A stretch of 64,000 bases of DNA from Haemaphysalis longicornis (GCA_013339765.2 CM023454.1:64919878-64983877), one strand, 5' to 3'. Shown: positions 13,285 to 25,118, counted from the stretch's first letter. Notes: a model not told the origin generated them from the letters alone. Translations and numbers: made by a program.

Positions 13285-14098
13285 CAGTCAAAACCGGCTA
13301 TAACGAACCCGGATAGAGCGAATTAGGCTATATATCGAACAAAAATATTTCAGATTCCGAAATACACGGGAAACATATTCCTTATAACGAAGTTCACATC
13401 CGATATATCGAACTCTGGGCGCCTAGAATGGCCGCCGAAATGCATGATCTCGGAGCGACGATTCAGATGTGGATTCGCAGCTACTACAAAGCAAGAGCCG
13501 CAACTGAAACATTCCGCCTAACACGGAGTGACGTGACGCCCAATACTTTCCGTAACTGTTTCCGACGCGCGAGACGCGCGACGGAACCCGCCCTGTCAGC
13601 GAGTCCGGAAAGACAGCAGCATCGGTGAACTGTGGGAAGAGCTCGCCAGCGTTCCCGATGATGTCGCGAGTGAAATCCGTCCGGCGCTTATAATGACGCG
13701 CTTTCGGCAGTCGATGTGCTCCGCCAATGCTTCTTAGTTTTTTGATAATGCAGACTCGAACTGGTGCAAACAATGTTTCGTGTAGAGAATACTATGCTAG
13801 TTGAAGGCGCCAAAACGAAAGTGAAAACAAAAACCACCGCTTTTTTTCGCAACGTAGGCAGTTAAGGCAGAAAGTAGCTTTACTATTTGCAATAAATGGA
13901 TTATTTTATATGGTAATGGCTACTGTACTGTGTTCGTTTGTGCATACGCGGATGGCGGAGTTGGTGAGGGGGGGAGAAGCGCGAGGGGCTCCCGTGGATG
14001 GCGAACTCGTAACAATAAGCTCGTTATAGGCGGGTTCGGCTATATCGAGCTATTGGATCATGGTGCATATTGCATTTTACAATAAACGGGTTTCACTA
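13285..14098. mobile_element. Internally deleted pogo/Tigger-like DNA transposon 1
   Basis: The left end begins at cagtcaaaaccggctataac after TA, and further gaac-type subterminal motifs (tatatcgaac, ttataacgaa, atatatcgaac) follow at 13328-13420. The right side carries the reverse motifs (ctcgttataggcgggttcgg and ctatatcgagc at 14019-14049) and a degenerate end, gggtttcactaca, at 14086-14098. These ends resemble those of the better-preserved element at 39476-40499. At about 0.8 kb it is too short for a full transposase (usually about 500 residues) and looks like a non-autonomous deletion derivative. The right boundary is the less certain one. Confidence 0.6.
13428..13628 (+). pseudogene. Tigger/pogo transposase C-terminal remnant
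   Basis: This 66-codon frame inside the deleted Tigger element includes DVTPNTFRNCFRRA. It resembles the helix near the C-terminus of pogo/Tigger transposases (a V-T-P-x-T-I-x-N-C-F-R-H-A type motif). The DDE catalytic core and the N-terminal CENP-B-like DNA-binding domain are absent, removed by internal deletion. It cannot be an active transposase. The assignment relies on the short motif together with the terminal repeats around it. Confidence 0.5.
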
Positions 14099-17000
14099 CA
14101 CTTCTATGCGCGCGTAGTATAATCTCTCTAGTATAGGGCAAAACTTGCTCTTGATTCATATCATCACAGACTTGAATGGAATTTTTTAAATGTGGCTTTC
14201 ACGGTGCATTTTGATTGCGGCACTACAGGTCGGTTTACCAACGCATCTGTCGAAATATTTGGTCGCTACGCCTAAGAGCAGCTGGCTTGGTTTGGTTTCT
14301 CAGGTCACTGTTTGCAGTGCTAAAATAGCGCTTCCTTCATGCAAGCCCTTTCCTAATTATTTCAGATAGCTGTGTTAACAAAATGTTTATCGCTGTAGCT
14401 TAACCTGCATCTACCGCATATGCGGGTTTTTTGCGGTGTGTTTTATTTTAAGCACTAACAGATTTTTTCATGGCTTCTCTCACTTCTGAGCTGACTCCAA
14501 ACCTTCCAGTGCTTGGAAATGCTGGTTTCACTACGAAAGTACGTATTTTCGTGCACTTCATGGTGGATCATCTCGACATAAAACAAAGATGTTGGTACTG
14601 TTCTAGGTCGAGTATTCGTTTTTTCTGCTTCCTTCCGCCCTTCTCGCCTCTCTCTCGGAGAAAAAGATCCCGCAATGTCTCATGAAGGGCAAGTTCATTG
14701 AGTGTCCCCCAAAAGCTGAAGGATAGGATGTTCAGGTGATTTTTACGGAGGGTTCCGTAGGATTCCATCAGAAAACCCTAGGTTATTTCTTGCTTGGGTA
14801 CCAGTGCGACGTAGTAGACTACTGTACATCATAGGTGGATGCCAGTTCTTGTAACATGACATGGCCCTATCTCTTTTATTGGCACTAATGAATGTGTGTC
14901 TAATGGCATGCTGCGGTATCCGCATATTTTATTCCGTTGAAAGTTCTGTCGGCAAAGAAACAATGGTTTTTGTTAGCATAAAGCAAAAAAGGTAGGTTTG
15001 TTCCGCAGCTTCGCTTCTTCGCATAAGCTATTCCCATCAAATCGCAATACGCCTCAAGTACCGCAAACCTAACACAAGGTCTACAGAAAAGATGTTGGAC
15101 ACTACATTGCAGACAAATCGCCCACGATACCCAAAACGTGACGGAAAGTACATTACACAAGAAGAAAATATTATTACACTAATTATTGTTTCTAAAAGAA
15201 GAAAATAACGGTCTGAAAAAGTACTTTCCCCAAACTTTGAACCAACTACGCAGATCCTCGTGGATATATAAAATTTAAGTTACCGTTTTGTTTTGTAAGA
15301 CATCAAAGGACATAGTTACTCAAACTTCTACATCAACAGATTTCAAATAAATATATGCTATAGCTCCACATAGGAAGGTAAGGTGCAGTTTTATAAAACT
15401 TATGGATTCCCATTACACAAAAGTGTTGAGCAATTTTTATTGAAAAATTGAAGTGATAAATTATGAATTAAAAACACAGTAATGAAGAGTGCTCAGCTTC
15501 CTTGCTTAAATGGCATCATTTGTATCGCAAACCAAAATTTCCCGACATTTTTTCGACTATTGTGCCTACTGTTTTGTATTACATATACTCTAACATTCAT
15601 ACAGCTCAGATCGCTAATCAGGAGGTACCAACGAACGGGCACTAAAGTTGAGAACCTGAAGAATGAAGTTTGTTTACTTTAAATATTTGACATCGAATGC
15701 AGAATTGCACCGGTAACAATCTAAGAAAGAAGGAAAGGCGGACAATTGGTTTAACGAGCTCCTTCTCTCATTGCAAAATTGACACCCTGATAACCCTTGC
15801 GGAGAGGATCGCCATGGTCTCTTTAAAAGACAGTCTCGGGACTCTCAGACCCCGAGTCGTCACGAGGAGTCGAGCGAATGTATGCTGTATCTTACAGGAC
15901 AAAGTCACTCGGACGAGACATATATGAAGAAAGAGAGTCTAGTTTAGTACTCTGTGACCCAAGCAAACAAAGTTCATAGACTTTTCGTGAGAGATACTCT
16001 GCAGACTATATCAGAATAAGAGTCGAGAGGCGGTTTGCAGCATTCAATACAACCTGTCTCTAGTTTGCCAAATCGGCAGAAAATGGTGCCATGCGGTCAA
16101 TTGTTTGTCCCCAAGACCGTGGTTTACAAGACTTTTTAAACGTGCGTTTAATAAGACGAATAGTTTCATTAAACAATGAATGAGGAGGATTTCTAGGTGA
16201 ATGTGTTATAATTTCACTAGGACTCTGTAAGGAGAGCCATGCATGCATGCAGCAAACATTAGTGTCAGGAACTGAAACATTTTATTTATATGAAAACAGA
16301 AAACAATAGAAATTCAAATGTCCTAAGTGACTAATTTTTACGGAATACCGAGGAGATGCGCCAAGTAATAAAGAAAATTGCGTATAATATTCTTAGAGCC
16401 TGTTTGTACCAAAGTGAACAAATTTTGTTCATCGGAGCCGGGAAAAAAATTTTAGGGTCAAATTTTGTTTCTTCTAAAGATTTCTCTTTTTTGGCCTTTC
16501 GCAAAACACATATAATTTTGATCGCAATAATGAATAAAAATATTGATCGCATTTTATGGTTGATTTGCAGAAACACCTTGTTTCTGCAGGTTTTACAGCA
16601 TAGGAATGAATGTTAGTTGTTGCAAGTGATCATAGGAGCTATTTTTAATGCCAATTACATCCTGTCGACCACTCGATGCCTGCTTCCATGTCTTTGAAAA
16701 TTTCATACAAATCCTGAACCTATTAAATAACTACACAAGTGAAATTCTAAGTGAAGTCAGAGTAAAGGCCTCCTGCCTCATTTGTAGTCAACAAAGCGGT
16801 ATGAATACATCATTCATGGGATCTACCAAATAGGCAAATACGCTTAAAATATACAGGCAAACCTTGGTGCAAGAAAGCACCCGATAATTGTAGAAAGGTG
16901 TAGAAGAAACAACATATTGTTCGAGAAGGCTGCACCCGCTTTATACAGTTTAAGTACGGTATCAGTCCGAATTTATTAAATTACCCAAAATCGTGGGGTT

Positions 17001-19159
17001 GAGCGTAAGAAACCGCGTTTTTGCAATGATGAAGTACGCAACGTTGCAGGCACTGTTTTCGCCACTTTATACAAGCTTGAAGCAGTACTTTTTAGCTGCT
17101 TGCCAGCCCTACCTAATGATCATGATTGTGACAATTGCTATGAATGAAAGTGGGAAGAAGAGTTCCTTTAAGGTGAGGATACACTTACCTTATCGATTTT
17201 CTGAAAAAAGTGTGATTGTTTCCGATAAGCGTCTTCTTATTTGAGACCTAAGATTCGTCGTAAGCAACCCAAGTAACAGTAATGCCACCTTCTTTACAGG
17301 CGAAAGCAGATAAAATATTTGTGCATATGGCATATGTGATTTAAGGACCTCGATCAGCCATTGACCATAATAAAATGGGAACATTTAGGATCTTCTTTGT
17401 CAGTTGACTGGCTGTTCAATAAAGTTAGCAAGGGACCACCTGCAGTCTTCTCAGAAGTTAACAATACCAGTAGATAAAATTCTTCAAACACACTTATGCG
17501 TATTGTTCGCATTACACATTGCCATTTTCAAGTCGGTGCTGGCGCTGTGCGTTACAATGTTCCTCAGCGAACCAAAACCAGTTACAGTCGTTTTGTCACC
17601 CATGACAATTTTTGCCCCCAAACTCCGGTGTGCGATTGCGGTGTTTACCATTATCTATTATTAAAAAAGCGTCACGCTACTAAGATGCCGCTTTTATTGC
17701 TGATAGGGTGCGTTATCTCTAAGTATGCTAAGTAGAACTAGCCGAAATATAAATATTGCATATAATTTATTTTATGAGCAACTCCGAGAATAACACTATG
17801 TGTTCTTGAAGCGAATACCAAAAGGAAAATCGTTGTTTGGTGTCAAAAAAGTACCATCTTCTCTAACAATTTCAAAAACGTTCACACGTCCAGTCAGCAC
17901 GTGGTGTTTGATGTGGCGGCCGTATAAGTGTAAAGCCCCCGTTTCAACAACACGTTGCGAGAAAGAGAGTTCCAAAAAGTTTTGACGAAGTTTCTAAGCG
18001 TTTTTGTTATCCAGGAGGTAAAGGTATTTGGAACATAATCCGTTCAAGAATGGCTGCATCTTCTGTGTCGGGGTTGATTCGAAAGCACAAGCGTTCCAAA
18101 AAGTGCTTGTATTGACTTCTTTGTGTTTGGTTTCAGTTTTATAACTCACAAAACAATCCGCAACCATAGCAAATATTTTTATATAATCATAAGCAATGAT
18201 CATTATCTTTGTTTAACTTCATCAGTTTTAATGGGCTTTTGGCTATTTCTACATCTTCGCAAAAACAGTCGAATAACAAAATAGAAAGTAGTCAATGAAA
18301 CCAAAATACTTTTTAAACATGAGAAAGCACTCCGTTACAACCAAGAGCTATTGTTATTTTCTAACGTTTTCTAAAGGAATACGAGTAATGCGGCATAAAT
18401 TTGAAGTGGAGGTTTTTGCTGCATCAGTTTTCAACTCGTCAACGAAACCACCCGATGATAACACCATTGTGTAGAAAATAACAGTTCTGGTTAGTCTACC
18501 AAACTAGAAAAAAAAGTTTCTGCTAGGAAAACACATAACAAAAAAATGCACCACATGGTACTGTTATAAAGGCCTCACCAACCATGCCAAAGTACTCTAT
18601 AGTACGACAAGTATTCACGTTTTCTGTTATTATTGAGCGTAGATATGAACAAACTCTTCTTAAAGTGTTGTGCGCCATATTACACGCCCATCTCACCCCA
18701 GTGTTAGTCATTTAACCCCCACCGGTGACTTCATTATTCAGCGTGGTGGTGACAGGCTAAACGATGACGTTGTTGCCATATTTAGACGATAAATTCTTTC
18801 TTGTGACATTAACTTTTCTTAGGCAGTGATACAAAAATGCCTGAGGTTGTCGCTAGCGCAGTCAATAATCTGCCTTTAAAACAGTTTCAGTCAGTTTTAC
18901 TTCGGATACCGCAGGTTTTAATACAAATACTCCGATCTGCTTGTTATTTCCCTTATTGTTTCTTGTCAACCTTAATCCCAGGCACTGTTGCCTGCCCAAA
19001 ATCTAAAGGTTGATGAATAGCAAAAGTAACTTCTTTGTTTAAATTGCAATCCCTCACCACCACCTAACCATAGAGCAATATCAAATCTCCGCAGTATTTT
19101 GAACTGATTTACTAATCACACAGAACGTTGTCAACGTCCTGCAAAACATATTCATAACG
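14099..19159. other. No recognisable gene
   Basis: AT-rich DNA with many A/T runs. Open frames of 60-86 codons (for example 16356-16616 and 17404-17664) have no recognisable domains, and no transposon ends were seen. Confidence 0.45.
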
Positions 19160-19604
19160 TCCTGGAATACCAATTGCAGAGCGTGATAGTTCTTCTACAC
19201 ATGCGTTAAACGCTACAAAATAAAAATATGTGGACACACAAAATAGGTCACACAATAGAAGGCGAAGGTGCCATAGGGCTGTAAAATCAATAATAGCATT
19301 TTCAGTGTGGTACAAAATTCGTAACTCCGGAGCCTTCCTCTTTCACCAAAAGTGAGAAAGGAACAGAAATGGATTGGCGTTTTGAAAATATATCTGATAT
19401 GCATACATACGTATTTGCCTTTTTGAAAGGGTACCCATTATTGTTCTTTCAAAAGCATAATATTAGTAGCGTTTTCTGCTGGTACGTAGGCAACATTTGT
19501 TTCACGCTACGATAGACATTGTATGCGGCTAATGCGGAAAGCACAATACGCAAGCTGCTGGCCCAAGATCAGTATCAAGTGGACATCTTTGTTGGCTGAT
19601 TCTT
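19160..19604 (+). repeat. Left copy of a diverged direct repeat flanking the gypsy A complex
   Basis: Blocks of this segment recur in the same order and orientation at 26170-26560: ggcgaagg (19261 against 26242), an agaaatggattggc-type block (19366 against 26340), gctaatgcggaaagcac (19537 against 26489) and cccaagatcagtatcaagtggac (19562 against 26516). The blocks are clear but the sequence between them is strongly diverged. What the repeat represents is unknown: a duplicated target region or an older transposon. Confidence 0.5.
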
Positions 19605-19708
19605 CGCCATCTGAGTATTCTTTGAGTTCTTAGCGGCGCACAAGTTCGCTTTAATAAACTTTGCTTTCCTTCAAGACAACTGTTTCGGCTTTGGCTAAGT
19701 AATATCTG
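19605..19708 (+). repeat. Partial LTR-like sequence (left side of gypsy A)
   Basis: A stretch with an AATAAA-type signal, gttcgctttaataaactttg followed by cttcaagacaactg, is matched at 26068-26130 by gttcgcttcaataaatttgc and the same caagacaactg. The pair lies left and right of the plus-strand gypsy remnants, as expected for the 3' parts of two LTRs of one element. The upstream part of this LTR is missing. Confidence 0.5.
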
Positions 19709-20444
19709 ATTCAGGGGCGGGGTGCTTTGAACTCCGTTGAGGGTCCCAAAAAGTGTTGAACTTCTTACAGAAAGAAATGAGTCAGAAAAGTGACTTGAGG
19801 TGGTGGCGTCATCGAAAAGGTTTCCGCAGCACCTTCGGTACTACAGCAAGGTTGTCTCCCATAGTGTGTCAAAACTATTACACCCGGCTCCGCTAGTCTC
19901 CGAAATCAGCGCATTGACATGGTGGTCCTAATGCCTCCTTCAAACCTCAATCGTCTTCTCAATAGCAGCCCTCTCCGACATGAATTCTGCCACCGTCTTA
20001 GGAGGGTAAGGAACAACACGAAGAAAAGAGCTGAAAGCCGGCTTGAAGCAGCCAGTTTCAACTATTCGCCACCAGCGTACCCTTTCCCATCACCCTGCCG
20101 CGGTAGCAATGTTGACTTTGGTGTGGAAGGTTTCCTAGCCCGCGCAGGGGGAACTACAAGCAACAACTTCTGGAGGTCAAGTTGAACAACGGCAAAAAAC
20201 AAAACCCTCCAACGAAGCAACGATTCAACGAAGACTGTAATTCACGACATGGGCTGAGCCGCACAACCTGATCCAACCCTGACGCGACTCCCGATAATTA
20301 CAGCAGCCACAGGGTGCGGCAGGTACACGAGATTGCTGAGCATGCCTGTAAGAGGACAACGTCCGCAAGGACACATGGTGCCCGGCGTCAACACGTACAC
20401 GCGGATATACGACGCCCAGACGCACTCGAAACTCAAAGAAGGGG

Positions 20445-20760
20445 ACCCCCGATGTCCAGTTGTGCATAAACGGCTTTGATGTAGTCGCCATTGTGGAGAA
20501 GGGAGCTGAATACTCAGTATTGGGCGGATCATTCACGTATAAGCGGAAGAAAGTGATGAGCAGATGAGAATGTTCATACATACATTCATCAGGAGACAAT
20601 CTTCTAACGCCAAGTGGACCGTGAACATCGCCCATCACCGAAAATAGCACCACGTACACTGCTGTGTTCATCATTTTGCTCATTTTCTCCCGCGACGTAT
20701 TTCTAGGATTAGACTTTTTGACGGACAACGTCGCAATAACTGATTTCAGAAAAAGTCGAT
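20445..20760 (+). pseudogene. Gypsy A retropepsin (aspartic protease) with lost active site
   Basis: One forward frame reads TPDVQLCINGFDVVAIVEKG, then AEYSVLGGSF, and ends with RDVFLGLDFLTDNVAITDF. This is the gypsy retropepsin architecture: a strand, the D-T-G-A active-site loop followed by D/E-Y-S-V, and a C-terminal ILG-x-DFL hairpin. The loop reads E-K-G-A instead of D-T-G-A, so the catalytic aspartate is gone. TGA stops lie at 20565-20567 and 20622-20624 in the same frame. At about 105 codons it has the usual domain length. Downstream, RT and RNase H are absent and the integrase follows almost at once, so pol has been internally deleted. A 205-codon minus-strand frame over the same bases is antisense. 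Confidence 0.6.
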
Positions 20761-20900
20761 AACTTTTTCTTCCGATTACTTCAGCGCATAACTTCCGGGC
20801 AAACCTTGGGAAGCGTGCCATGACGACCCGCCTTCCGGACATGTCTGCACAGGTCGCACTATCGTAAAATCTAGGCGAAGTACTACCGTTCCGCCTTACA

Positions 20901-21202
20901 ACCGATGTGGAGCACTACGTCTGGATATGTGGTGACCAGCGGCGACGAAAACCGCCGCCATTGAGACCCCCCTTACTTTTGCAGCCCATGGCCGTTGCAT
21001 CGAAGCCCTTCAAACAGATTGGAATGGACCTTCTGGGCCCGTTCCGTAGTCAGGATCGGAGCACAATTGGATTGTTGTAGCGACAGACGATATGATGTGC
21101 TACGCAGAGACTGCCGCTCTTCCAAGGGGGACTGCACAAGAAGTCGCAAAGTTCGTCATAAACAAAGTTTTGCGTGGCATGAACCCCAAAAGTGATAATC
21201 AG
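20901..21202 (+). pseudogene. Gypsy A integrase, N-terminal part
   Basis: The first frame runs from the end of the zinc-binding domain through KPFKQIGMDLLGPFRS, the conserved start of the gypsy integrase core containing the first catalytic Asp (MDLLGPF). After a one-base shift it continues as VVATDDMMCYAETAALPRG and AKFVINKVLRGMNPK. The reading stops where a Penelope-like element is inserted and resumes at 22957. It is the same gypsy family as elements B and C (shared AETAAL-type and YVTFAYNT blocks). Frameshifts plus the insertion make it non-functional. Confidence 0.7.
21192..21202. repeat. 11-bp target-site duplication (left) of Penelope-like element 2
   Basis: gtgataatcag occurs here and again at 22957-22967, exactly bounding the Penelope-like segment. 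On both outer sides the integrase coding sequence of gypsy A continues. Confidence 0.75.
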
Positions 21203-21299
21203 GAATGTGCATTAGAAAGAGAGACAGCTGGGTGAGTTGGAAGGGGTTCATAATCGGATTGTTTCGGATTGTTTCGGTGATCGTTTAAGAAAAGGGCGC

Positions 21300-22320
21300 C
21301 TGGCAACACGTTGTTTCCAGGTTTCTGCAACGGCAACTCTCAGACTTTCGTTTGGATGACCCGTTCGTCACACCCGGCTCACAGACTGTGGTTGACTTTC
21401 TTAGCGATGATAATTCCAGGGGCTGTGCGGGAGCTAGTGTCGATATAGAGGACTTATTTTATTCGTTGTCACACGACGAAGTGCTGGAGAGTGTTAAGGT
21501 GTGCATTAGAGAGCCTAACGACGAGATTAAGTTTAGAAGCAAGGTTGCCTTGTCGGTTGAATCGTTCCTTGAGCTGCTGTCTTTCTATTTGAAGACCACG
21601 TTTGTGGGGGTGGGAACCCAGCTTCATGTGCAAAAAACCATGATATGCATAAGTTCTTGTGTCGCGCCTGTCCTGAGCGATATTTTTTTAGTCGAGTAGA
21701 TAGGAGGCTACGAGATTGTCTGGAGGGACAAGCTGTGAAGATCTACCAATATGTAGACGATTACCTGGTTTTTATAGAATACATTGGGTACCAGGGCCAA
21801 GTGGATGATGTTTTGAAAGTCGGGAGCAAAGCCTTGGACTGATGTTAACCGTGGAACTAAAGAGTATCCGCGAGTTGCAGTTCCTGGGCCTGAGACTCAT
21901 CTTTGGGGATGGCCACGTTGGCTGGCGTAACCACCCAAGGGCAGCGAATGCGTTACTTGGCTTGTCATCGTCGCACTCCAAAAGTATTAAGAATAGCATA
22001 GCCTTCTCAGTGATCCGATCGTCGTCGTTTAAATCTTGCACCCACGGCATCCAAGAGAGCTTCAATCAGCAGGTTGACAGGTTAGCAGCTTCCGGATGTG
22101 CTAAATATGTGATAGATGCCGCGTGCCAAAAGCTGGTTCCGGCTGTAAAATCTGGAATGCAGAGGTCACGCGAGCAACTTGGTGAAGAAAGGAAAATGCT
22201 GCTGTGATACCGTATGTGCATAATCTGTCGCATGGTCTGAAAAACGCCGGCGCACGATACGAGGTGAGGACGGTGTTCATAGCACCGAATAAGCTGTACA
22301 AGGTGTGCGGCCAGGCACGG
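21300..22320 (+). pseudogene. Penelope-like reverse transcriptase (element 2), frameshifted
   Basis: The frame opens upstream of LDDPFVTPGSQTVVDFL and goes on through SVDIEDLFYSLSHDE (A motif with catalytic Asp), ICISSCVAPVLSDIFL (B motif region) and, after a stop at 21697 and a frame change, IYQYVDDYLVF (C motif; YVDD at 21750-21761). It then runs through LQFLGLRL and the thumb region to VIPYVHNLSHGLKNAG (about 22205-22252), a conserved Penelope block upstream of the endonuclease. At least two frame breaks are visible. The order of motifs matches the Penelope type rather than LINE or gypsy RT. Confidence 0.7.
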
Positions 22321-22404
22321 AGAAAAAAAAAGAGGGTAACACTGCGGACGATCGCTATAAGTGCGTTGTAATGCACGAGTCGCACTACGTACCAACGTAG
22401 AGTA

Positions 22405-22728
22405 CCGGTTGTCTGCAGGTTGCCTCTTACGTGTGGGAAAAAGTAAATAGGTCAGAGCGGACGCTGTGTGACCTCGAGGCTCCGTGAACATCAGTTGTCC
22501 CTCGGTGGAAAGATGCCCTTGGCCACGCAATGCCGCTATTCCCGCGATTGCGATTCATGTGAACCTGTGTTTACCGATACTGATGTACTAGCAATGAAAA
22601 AAAAGCAAGCTGAAAAGGAGATTATAAAGGCCTTCCATATTAAGAGACTTAGTAGCGCATGCATGAGCCATACGTCGGCTGTACTTAGTGATAAAGGATA
22701 TGCCTATCTGTACGGAACATGCAAATGA
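22405..22728 (+). pseudogene. GIY-YIG endonuclease domain of Penelope-like element 2 with a premature stop
   Basis: The forward frame reads CRLPLTCGKK, stop, IGQSGRCVTSRLREHQLS. The TAA at 22444-22446 falls exactly where the Y of the Y-I-G signature (xYIGQSGR) is expected, so a single base change could explain it. The domain continues with a cysteine cluster (CRYSRDCDSC), KEIIKAFHIKRLSSACMSHT carrying the conserved Glu region, and LSDKGYAYLYG at the C-terminus. In Penelope elements this domain nicks target DNA. Here the domain is complete in length but interrupted. Confidence 0.7.
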
Positions 22729-22956
22729 AATAAGCCTAAGCCGAGTGACCAATGTATTTGGAACACGTGCCTTTTTGTTTTTTTGTTGTTTTTGGAGTGG
22801 CCTTGGCTGATTGGTTATCCACAACGTGATATGAAGCGTCATGTGACTGCGCATGTATGTGTTCTGTTTTTTTTTTTCAATAAAACTCAAGTTGTGAGAC
22901 TGCGCTCGTTCGTGTGATTTCTTGTATACGTCTTTCGCGCAGTTAAATTTTTGAAT

Positions 22957-23482
22957 GTGATAATCAGAAACCGCTGAATCTCATTTACTGCGGCGCCTAT
23001 GCAATTAATCTTGCGCTGCAGCAACACGGATCACCCACGAACGCTGGCGTACCACCTCCTAACGAACGGACTAAGCTTAAGTCTGAAAAAAGGCATTCGC
23101 CGATATACTGTCTTGGTAGGTCGACTTTGAACAAACGACTTGGAACGAAGTGCTCCCGTATGTCACGTTTGCGTACAACACGGTGTTTAAGGAAACTACA
23201 GAGATGGCCCCGTTCGAGCTCGTGTACGGAACACGGCCGAATACGATGGTGGACTCCATGCTACCGCAGGTTGAAGACGACAACCTCGACGCCGACACAC
23301 AAGGATAACCAGCGTGCGGAGGAGGCCCAAAAGCTCGCTCGAGTTTGTACAATGGGCCAGCAGCTGGTTGACTCCGGACGCTGCAACCTCCCATGCCGAG
23401 GCCCCAAGCACCACCCCGATGATCTGTTTTGGGTTCGGACTCCCATTCGACCATGCGGACTGAGTGAGAGTCTTCTCTGATG
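22957..23482 (+). pseudogene. Gypsy A integrase, C-terminal part
   Basis: The first 11 bases (22957-22967) are the right copy of the Penelope target duplication. The integrase then continues in shifting frames: RCSNTDHPRTLAYHLLTNGL (the A-Y-H-P-x-T-N-G block before the catalytic Glu), NEVLPYVTFAYNTVFKETTE and FELVYGTRPNTM, then the post-core linker with EEAQKLARV-type residues and a region resembling RVWVxTPIRxRGLSEKLL near 23440-23480. Several indels are present. Element B at 59204-59665 carries the same blocks on the other strand. Confidence 0.7.
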
Positions 23483-23685
23483 GTGTTTCGTATTTTTCTG
23501 CATTCAATGACGTGTTGGCCAACTTACCTAGGAGGTTATCCCGGCGGTGAATCAGGAGCATCCGAACGACGCACATTGCCTGAAGTCGTGCACTTGGTTC
23601 TTCCAAAGCCTTACTGCACAAGATGACATACTTTTTGTTTTGTCGTACAGTCGTTTTATTTTACCATCGTTTCAATGCGCTCTTG

Positions 23686-23882
23686 GAGGGGGGTAATGCC
23701 GCGAAACATGCAATTGGCTTGCGTTGAAAAAGAGACGACCAGACCACGTAGCAAGGCCGGTCTATTCGGAACCCTGTGGGGTCTCTATCTACTGATGCCA
23801 GGGGTGTGTGAGCCGTCCGGCGGGTGACCGCGTTCGTTGTCATACATCACGCTGCTGCCGCTGGCACTGTGGCTTGCCGCTA
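23686..23882 (+). repeat. Polypurine tract and LTR-like sequence following gypsy A
   Basis: ggaggggggtaa (23686-23696) has the form of a polypurine primer tract and is followed directly by TG (23697). The sequence from 23697 ends in gccgctaca at 23882, so it starts with TG and ends with CA. About 145 bp (tctactgatgccaggggt, then gctgccgctggc, up to the end) recur in the same orientation at 25612-25758. An LTR of gypsy A is the most likely reading; the continuation past 23882 is different DNA. Confidence 0.55.
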
Positions 23883-23957
23883 CAAGGCTACGCTCCAAGA
23901 GAGTAGCTGGTGCGACGCTCTGATGAACGCAGCGTTCATGATGGTCGTGGTTGTGTT

Positions 23958-24807
23958 CTAGAGCAAGGTTGTCGTGAGAGCCGTTGATGTCGACGACCTA
24001 CGTCGACGAGTGTCGTTCAACAACCGGGAAAGGGCCAACGTACTGTGGTTGGAAAGGGCGGCGCACGGGTCCCTACCACACAAACACACGTGTTGCTTAT
24101 TCCAGGTCCGGAAGTACATAAGGTCCTCAGGGTTTCGTTCCCGTATAGGCTGCGGTCGATGGTCAGCCAGGAGCAATCGCAGAGAATTCACGTAGTCCGC
24201 TGCGGAAGGCGCTTTAAACGGTACCTCGTACAGGTCGACTGGTTGTCGAAGCTGAGTTCCATAAACGAGTTCAGCCGAAGAACACATCTGGGCAGCCTTG
24301 AAGGCGGTGCGTATGCTCAGAAGTGGAAATGGCAAGCGCTGGACCAACTGTGTTTGGCAGTCGTGTGCTGTGAGCGCGGCATCAAGTTGGTGGTGAAAGC
24401 GCTCGACGAGTCCATTTGTTTGTGGCGGGAACGCTGCCGTGCGCGAATGAGTCGTGCCGAGGAGGTGAAGGAGCTCGGCTAACAAAGTAAACTCGAACTG
24501 CCGTCCACGGTGGGTGACGATGAATGATGGGGATCTGAAGCGCGCTACCCACGTCGACACGAATGGTGCCGCTACCGTGGTCGCGGATATGTCGGGTAGC
24601 GACGTGGCTTCTGGTCAGCTTGTGAATCGGTCCACACAAGTCAGTAGGTAGCGGTAGCCTTTGCATGGGGTAAGGGGCCGAGGAGTTCGATATGCACGAC
24701 AGCGAAGCGCTTATCACATTGTAGTAACATCTTTGCCGGCGGAACTGGGTACCGGTGAACCTTTGCGGCTTTGCATTGTGAACAGGCGCGGACCCAGTGG
24801 CGAACAT
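23958..24807 (-). pseudogene. Gypsy F integrase catalytic core (antisense to gypsy A)
   Basis: Minus-strand frames give the DDE integrase core. FIVTHRGRQFEFTLLAELL stands where gypsy elements have VTDRGRQFES, so the second catalytic Asp is replaced by His. THSRTAAFPPQTNGLVERFH carries the catalytic Glu in its usual N-G-x-V-E-R-F context. SAELVYGTQLRQP follows. The 200-codon frame (24560-23958) is the best-preserved part. The first-Asp region lies upstream in other frames (HIELLGPLP near 24700). It is a different gypsy lineage from A, B and C (QTNGLVERFHHQL against TNGL-x-x-RLNK). Confidence 0.7.
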
Positions 24808-25079
24808 CCGCGTTCATACGAGGTCACACAAAACAAGCCGCGATGACTTTCTGCATGACACGAATCCCAAAATGGGCCCTGGTGTGCAGGGCATCTAAGA
24901 GCTCGCGACGGGAGGTTTTGGATACGAACGGTCGTGGCTTTACGGTCGACAAGTCGCAAACGGTCTGCTTTTGGTCGAGTGTGACGTCTTCGAGCGGGAG
25001 CGCCGTGGGGATGTGCGAAGACACAGCAGCTCTGTGTCCTCTGCTTCGTCAGCAGCCAGCCGGCGGAGGTCGGGGGCAA
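24740..25079 (-). pseudogene. Gypsy F integrase zinc-binding domain
   Basis: Reading 25024-24740 on the minus strand gives SRRELLDALHTRAHFGIRVM, then NADVRHW and a C-x2-C pair just downstream. This is the H-x(3-5)-H...C-x2-C (H2C2) domain that binds LTR ends in gypsy integrases. It sits between the RNase H (25119-25590) and the DDE core (23958-24560), which is the canonical pol order. At least one frameshift separates it from each neighbour. Confidence 0.6.
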
Positions 25080-25118
25080 TTAAAAGCAACAAAGTGGAGG
25101 CAAAGGCGTCCATGGGAC

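Larger units (their letters stand above)
21203..22956 (+). mobile_element. Penelope-like element 2, 5'-truncated, inside gypsy A integrase
   Basis: This 1,754-bp segment lies between two copies of an 11-bp target duplication. It encodes the C-terminal two thirds of a Penelope RT followed by a GIY-YIG endonuclease, then about 230 bp of 3' untranslated sequence with AATAAA at 22879. The RT fingers are missing, as expected of 5'-truncated insertion by target-primed reverse transcription. It belongs to a different family from the element at 52767-55224, because the proteins align only at motif level. Confidence 0.75.

Noticed and set aside
20225..20842. 205-codon minus-strand open frame
   Set aside because: It lies antisense over the gypsy A protease region and has no domain; the plus-strand reading explains the sequence.
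24045..24482. 145-codon plus-strand frame
   Set aside because: It is antisense to the gypsy F integrase, whose minus-strand frame carries the catalytic motifs.
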